Source: a virus. Taken from it: a stretch of DNA of 27,488 nt. Position 1 is the stretch's first letter, and every line of letters starts with the position of its first letter. Shown here piece after piece: positions 24,519-27,488 of the stretch. A program made the position numbers and the translations under genes. The notes under the pieces are model-generated. The model saw nothing but the letters and a program-made list of their open reading frames with translations. It was not told where the DNA came from and ran no database searches. The stretch is from the IMG/VR virus record IMGVR_UViG_3300025151_000230, positions 1 to 27,488 of that record; one strand, written 5' to 3'.

Positions 24519-24876
24519 CGTAACGGTAGGCTGCTGTGGTCGAATGACCTTTCTGAATCAACCCGACCTTGACAGCGGAACCTTCCTGCTCCAGGATCCG
24601 CAGGATTTGTGTCACGGCCTCCATGGTGACATCGCCATCATTTCTGACGAGCCTCTCAAAGAGGATTTCTGCCGTGAATAGGCCGGGGGTGATTCGCTCG
24701 CATTCCTTTCGGCAGCTTCCGAGCAACTGGAGCCCTTTCGGGTCAAGCTGTGATTGTTGTGCGCCCCAGGTGAGGGCTTCGCATATGGCTTCAAAAAGTC
24801 CGTTCATGATTTCTGACGATTCTTGGTGGGGGGCAATGTAGAGGCTTTGTTCAATGCCGATCACGGAATCGGACAT
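24508..24876 (-). CDS. Unknown protein, possible winged-helix
   Basis: This 122-residue protein has an N-terminal helical part and a C-terminal part (LFERLVRN, TMEAVTQILRILEQEG, then KVGLIQKGHST and YRYVG) that could be a winged helix-turn-helix. The ATG follows a run of nine A on the coding strand. It is the first gene after the intergenic region with paired direct repeats, so it may be the head of the replication operon. The family is not recognised. Confidence 0.55.
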   Translation of the reverse strand: MSDSVIGIEQSLYIAPHQESSEIMNGLFEAICEALTWGAQQSQLDPKGLQLLGSCRKECERITPGLFTAEILFERLVRNDGDVTMEAVTQILRILEQEGSAVKVGLIQKGHSTTAAYRYVGS

Positions 24877-24911
24877 TTTTTTTTATTCACACTGAGCATG
24901 GGCAGAACTTC

Positions 24912-24946
24912 CTCCCTGTAGGTACACTACAGCTCCCTGTAGGTAC
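24912..24946. repeat. Paired 14-base direct repeats, possible operator
   Basis: CTCCCTGTAGGTAC occurs at 24912-24925 and 24933-24946, exactly 21 bases apart, so both copies face the same side of the helix. They lie 36-70 bases upstream of the first replication gene (24876) and downstream of the terminator. An activator or repressor site, or iterons of an origin, are both possible. Confidence 0.5.
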
Positions 24947-24971
24947 TTACTCTATAGATACTACCACACAC

Positions 24972-24998
24972 AAAAGAGGGAACCTAATAGGCTCCCTC
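24972..24998 (-). terminator. Rho-independent terminator, leftward
   Basis: On the - strand an imperfect 9-bp stem (arms 24998-24990 and 24984-24976, five-base loop) with one mismatch is followed by TTTT at 24975-24972. It overlaps the last codons of the small zinc-ribbon gene, and would end the upstream leftward transcript before the replication operon. Confidence 0.65.
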
Positions 24999-25151
24999 TT
25001 CGCGTTCCCGTTCAAATTTCTCGTCCGGGTCCGGCCTGTAGTCCGTTCCGCTTCCACGGCAATCAGGACAGGTCAAGTACTCCGGGTATTCCCATGAGGA
25101 CGGATCCAGGACACTGCCTGAACCGCCGCAGTTGTCGCAAGGCTCACTCAT
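24984..25151 (-). CDS. Small zinc-ribbon protein
   Basis: This 55-residue protein has two CxxC-G-SG motifs (CDNCGGSG and CPDCRGSG), like the DnaJ cysteine-rich region, separated by a short acidic loop, and a very acidic/basic C-terminal tail. The four cysteines probably bind zinc. A longer open frame exists upstream, but the MSEPCDN start overlaps the preceding gene by only 8 bases and is preferred. Such small ribbons are common among phage early genes. Confidence 0.7.
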   Translation of the reverse strand: MSEPCDNCGGSGSVLDPSSWEYPEYLTCPDCRGSGTDYRPDPDEKFEREREEGAY

Positions 25152-25359
25152 ACTTCGCGCGAATTGTTTGGTGCAGACCCCACAGGGCCTCTTCAATGAT
25201 GTCGCTGTGCTCCGCAATTCGTTGCTTAGCATCGTCGGACAAGTCGTAGACATTGGGCTTGGTGCTCACCATCTGTCCGGGCAGCTCGCGTTCCACGAGC
25301 ATCACTGCAATGGCGTTGGAGATTTCAAGGATTTCCGTGCGGATTCGTTCGGTAGTCAT
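25144..25359 (-). CDS. Small acidic protein of unknown function
   Basis: This 71-residue helical protein starts MTTERIRTEIL and has an acidic middle (DLSDDAKQRIAEHSD). It has no membrane segment. It overlaps the downstream zinc-ribbon gene by 8 bases. An ATTTCTGA element lies about ten bases upstream of its start. No family is recognised. Confidence 0.55.
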   Translation of the reverse strand: MTTERIRTEILEISNAIAVMLVERELPGQMVSTKPNVYDLSDDAKQRIAEHSDIIEEALWGLHQTIRAKYE

Positions 25360-25385
25360 GGCTCAATTATTTCTGAGGTTCGGTA

Positions 25386-25661
25386 TTAACGCTGATTGAT
25401 GAGGTTTGGGCAACGCTCAAGGAAACGGGCCAGTTCGACCAGGTCGCCGGAAAATTTCTCAGATGATGCGGCCGCTTCAAGGATAGAGAAGTCGTGGCCG
25501 TCCACCGGAACGAAAATGTCGATCACGGCAGTATGGCTGCTCATTGGCCGCCCCTTTAATTCGTGAAGGGTGACTGCTTGCAACTTGTAAGTGTTGTAGT
25601 GGACTCCCAAGGTGTCCAGGAGGACGCACAAGGCGATAAAATATTTCTGCTGATGGCCCAT
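25386..25661 (-). CDS. Small protein of unknown function preceded by A tracts
   Basis: This 91-residue protein has an N-terminal helical segment (KYFIALCVLLDTLGV), a strand-rich middle (TAVIDIFVPVDG) and a C-terminal helix with LVELARFLERC. Three A tracts precede the ATG on the coding strand. It is 26 bases upstream of the next gene. No family is recognised. Confidence 0.55.
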   Translation of the reverse strand: MGHQQKYFIALCVLLDTLGVHYNTYKLQAVTLHELKGRPMSSHTAVIDIFVPVDGHDFSILEAAASSEKFSGDLVELARFLERCPNLINQR

Positions 25662-25666
25662 GGCGA

Positions 25667-25704
25667 TTTTTTTTTGGCGAATTTTTTTTTCGATTTTTTT
25701 TTTT
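25667..25704 (-). promoter_or_regulatory. Three A tracts (A9, A9, A11) in a 42-base leader
   Basis: The T runs on the + strand at 25667-25675, 25682-25690 and 25694-25704 read as A runs on the coding strand, between the stop of the 25704 gene and the ATG at 25661. The first A run begins right at the stop codon. Likely roles are A-rich translation enhancer, as in Bacteroidota, or DNA bending. The spacing of about 12-15 bases is not helical. Confidence 0.4.
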
Positions 25705-26057
25705 CAGTCCACAGCAAGAATGAAGGTGGTCTGTCGTACAACACCATGGGAACCGTAGATGTCCTCGATTCCGAGTCCGGGAAGCTCCTTGCAGTTTGCC
25801 AAGAAATTGAACATGGCTGTGGTCTCCAGTCCGTCGTTGTAGTCGAATGGGCGTCCGTCCTCGTGGCTGACCGTCATGTGCAACATGTGGCCGTTGTTGG
25901 GGCGGGGTTCGACGTGGACTACCATGTCAGTGCCGAACTTGTCGGTGATGAGGGACATGATTGCTTCGGAAACTGCCTGCAGGTAACGCAGGGTGTGATG
26001 GGGGGCGCGGTACGCGTTCAACTGATTCATGACCGCAATGTAGAACAAAAGTTCCAT
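25704..26057 (-). CDS. Protein of unknown function, first gene of the leftward module
   Basis: This 117-residue protein starts MELLFYIAV and shows a mixed alpha/beta composition with YLQAVSEAIMSLITDKFG, then HMLHMTVSHEDG and a hydrophobic middle. A longer frame runs upstream, but those 47 residues are Gly/Arg-rich and translate the GC-rich intergenic DNA. A later ATG at 26030 is also possible. It ends directly at the A-tract leader. No family is recognised. Confidence 0.55.
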   Translation of the reverse strand: MELLFYIAVMNQLNAYRAPHHTLRYLQAVSEAIMSLITDKFGTDMVVHVEPRPNNGHMLHMTVSHEDGRPFDYNDGLETTAMFNFLANCKELPGLGIEDIYGSHGVVRQTTFILAVD

Positions 26058-26232
26058 GTATCCAAACCCGGCCGTGCCTGAGCGGCCTCTCCGGCCGCGC
26101 CCGATCACGCGCAAACCCGCGCCGTTGCTGGGCCGGCAATGATTTCTGAAAAGGCAAAAAACATTTCTGAGGCCGACAATCATTTGTGGCCGGGCCACTT
26201 AGGGCCGAAACCGCCCGGAAAGGGGGGTCGGG

Positions 26233-26281
26233 GCTAACTGCCTGAGGTTCAGCGACTTACGCTAACTGCCTGAGGTTCAGC
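26233..26281. repeat. Two 21-base direct repeats with internal dyad
   Basis: The 21-base unit, starting GCTAACTGCC and ending GAGGTTCAGC, occurs identically at 26233-26253 and 26261-26281, with a period of 28 bases. Each contains CTGA-GGT-TCAG, a small inverted repeat. The second copy is the core of a longer dyad: CTAACT at its start pairs with AGTTAG at 26283-26288. Iterons, operators or a recombination site are possible. Confidence 0.6.
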
Positions 26282-26565
26282 AAGTTAGGGCCCCGGCCCG
26301 GCCGGGCGGCCCCAAGGACGCGCCCCGCCCCGGAGGATGAAGGGCGGCCAAATAGGCCTGGATCACGACGTTTGCGCGGCCGTGTGGGCGCTTTCTCCGT
26401 TGCAATGGGGCCGGGGTGCGCTCAGGGGGCAAAAGGTCGAAAATGGGCGGCTAAATGCCCCGGCCCGCGTCTGCCCTCCATCGATGCATCCGCGCGGCCA
26501 TATGCCCGCCCGAATTGCGCACATTGGAAAAGGCTCCGGCCGTACTGGTTCGCACTGGATAACGC

Positions 26566-26626
26566 AAAAGCGCCCCGCAAAGGGCGCAAAATGAAGCGGC
26601 CCCCGCCCAAATAGGACAGGGGCCGC
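26566..26626 (-). terminator. Two tandem hairpins downstream of the GP88 gene
   Basis: Nearest the gene, GCGGCCCC at 26596-26603 pairs with GGGGCCGC at 26619-26626 around a 15-base loop. The second, GCGCCC at 26570-26575 with GGGCGC at 26582-26587, is followed on the - strand by TTTT (26569-26566). The second has the form of an intrinsic terminator for the leftward gene that stops at 26650. Confidence 0.55.
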
Positions 26627-26649
26627 AAAAGGGCCAAAAGGGGGCGCGC

Positions 26650-27488
26650 TCAGATAGGAACGAAAAAACCCGAAGCCAACGCGGCCCGCTCCCCTTCCGG
26701 CGTTGTGCGTTTTGCGCGAAGTCCGACTATATACGCGCCCTGAGCGGGCGCGCCGCCTTCCGTTCGATCCAGGGGCCGCGCATCGAATTTGTCGCCGTCA
26801 ATGACAGGGACAGAAAAGAGCTCCCGGCCGTCCGCGTCCACGCGTCCGAATCTGTCCGGCAAGGATGCAACGCGGGCAACCTTGGGCCGGCCGTTCGCGC
26901 CCATATCGGCAAAGGGAACCGCAAGGGGCCGCCCATGGGCCAAAACTTCGCGCGCCGCGTCTGCCCATGTCCGGCCGTCCGTCCATGACAGGCAAAGGGA
27001 ATAATTCGGGCCGTAATCGATGGAGGCGCGGCCCCAAACCTTCGAATAATCAAAAAACGAGACGCCCGGCAAAAGTTGCAAGATATCGCGCCCCTCATAT
27101 TTGAACGCGCGCGGCGAAATGTCCGACGTTCCGTTAATCCGGGCGAAGTACTGCGAACCAGTACGGGCGGCGCGGGCCGCGCCCTTTTCAATCTCCCGAA
27201 TAAGTACGGCCGTAAAATGCGGGCGGCTTGCGAAATAAAGGACAGTCCGGGCCACACGGGCGGCCGGTATTTTCGCATCAAAGGAGGCGCGGCCGCTCCC
27301 CGTCAAACAAGACGCAATGCAACCCGGCGACGCGTCCGGGCAAACTGTCGGCCCGCCCGCCGAATTGAACGGGGCCAAATACGCCGTGTATTGATCAACG
27401 AGGAGGGCGGCCCCCTTTGCCGTCTTGGACGAATGATTCACCCCGCCCAAGGTGCGGACGGCGGGCAGGCCATGCGCAACGAGGGCGG
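26650..27488 (-). CDS. GP88-domain phage protein, open at the window edge
   Basis: At least 266 residues from the TTG at 27450, and the frame stays open to the window end, so the true start may lie outside. It matches the GP88 domain of phages by the order KTAKG, YLAPFNSAG, VCPDASPGC then SCL, a RVARTVLYF helix, RINGTSDISP, and FFDYSKVWGR. Function of this family is unknown. Base composition is strikingly GC-rich with many GGCC sites. The stop is followed by two hairpins. Confidence 0.82.
   Translation of the reverse strand, partial: ALVAHGLPAVRTLGGVNHSSKTAKGAALLVDQYTAYLAPFNSAGGPTVCPDASPGCIASCLTGSGRASFDAKIPAARVARTVLYFASRPHFTAVLIREIEKGAARAARTGSQYFARINGTSDISPRAFKYEGRDILQLLPGVSFFDYSKVWGRASIDYGPNYSLCLSWTDGRTWADAAREVLAHGRPLAVPFADMGANGRPKVARVASLPDRFGRVDADGRELFSVPVIDGDKFDARPLDRTEGGAPAQGAYIVGLRAKRTTPEGERAALASGFFVPI

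Larger units (their letters stand above)
26058..26649. other. GC-rich, GGCC-dense intergenic region
   Basis: This stretch has no convincing gene. Short open frames on both strands (for example 26337-26594 and 26422-26637) have compositions dictated by GC-rich DNA. It contains the paired 21-base repeats at 26233-26281, two ATTTCTGA copies 21 bases apart (26142 and 26163) and two hairpins at 26566-26626. It may be a control region or replication origin. Confidence 0.5.

Noticed and set aside
26337-26637. Short open frames in the GC-rich intergenic region
   Set aside because: Composition is explained by GC-rich DNA, frames exist on both strands, and there is no coupling or motif.
1-27488. Integrase, attachment site, tRNA, CRISPR array, insertion sequence
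   Set aside because: No supporting sequence was seen anywhere in the window.

Overview
The window looks like most of a tailed double-stranded DNA phage (or prophage) genome with an HK97-type head and a long, non-contractile (siphovirus) tail. No integrase, tRNA, rRNA, CRISPR array or insertion sequence is visible. The host is probably in the Bacteroidota. Most start codons lack a Shine-Dalgarno sequence and follow A-rich stretches. One small replication protein ends in DDLPF, a tip I associate with Bacteroidota SSBs. The repressor promoter fits the TTG / TAnnTTTG pattern, and the tail fibre region has motifs common in marine phages. The host call is inference.

Rightward late module, about 82-18871: small terminase (P27-like), HNH endonuclease, large terminase, portal, a prohead protease fused to an extra N-terminal domain, major capsid protein, a strong hairpin, four head-tail connection proteins, two tandem paralogous tail-tube proteins, a tail chaperone pair joined by a -1 frameshift at GGGAAAC, tape measure, a 1354-residue hub/fibre protein, a lysis cassette (two small membrane proteins and a T7-type amidase) and a VRR-NUC nuclease. 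Nearly every gene overlaps the next by 1-20 bases.

Leftward early module, about 26057-18831: several unknown small proteins, a protein like DnaA domain IV, an SSB-like protein, a protein with the conserved phage C-terminal replication domain, a DnaB/RecA-type ATPase, a cytosine-5 DNA methyltransferase, small proteins, a metallophosphoesterase and a small XRE repressor. The repressor has its own promoter and operator. The two modules converge and overlap at 18831-18871.

Right end, about 26058-27488: an abrupt change to very GC-rich, GGCC-dense DNA. It holds a roughly 590-base non-coding stretch with two 21-base direct repeats, and a leftward GP88-domain gene that is still open at the window edge.

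The most unusual feature is inside the methyltransferase gene. A second long reading frame on the same strand (21191-21955) encodes a protein with three (L)xTPTx repeats and a FVEEMMGFP ending. It lies over a polar, low-complexity part of the methyltransferase and looks like an overprinted gene.
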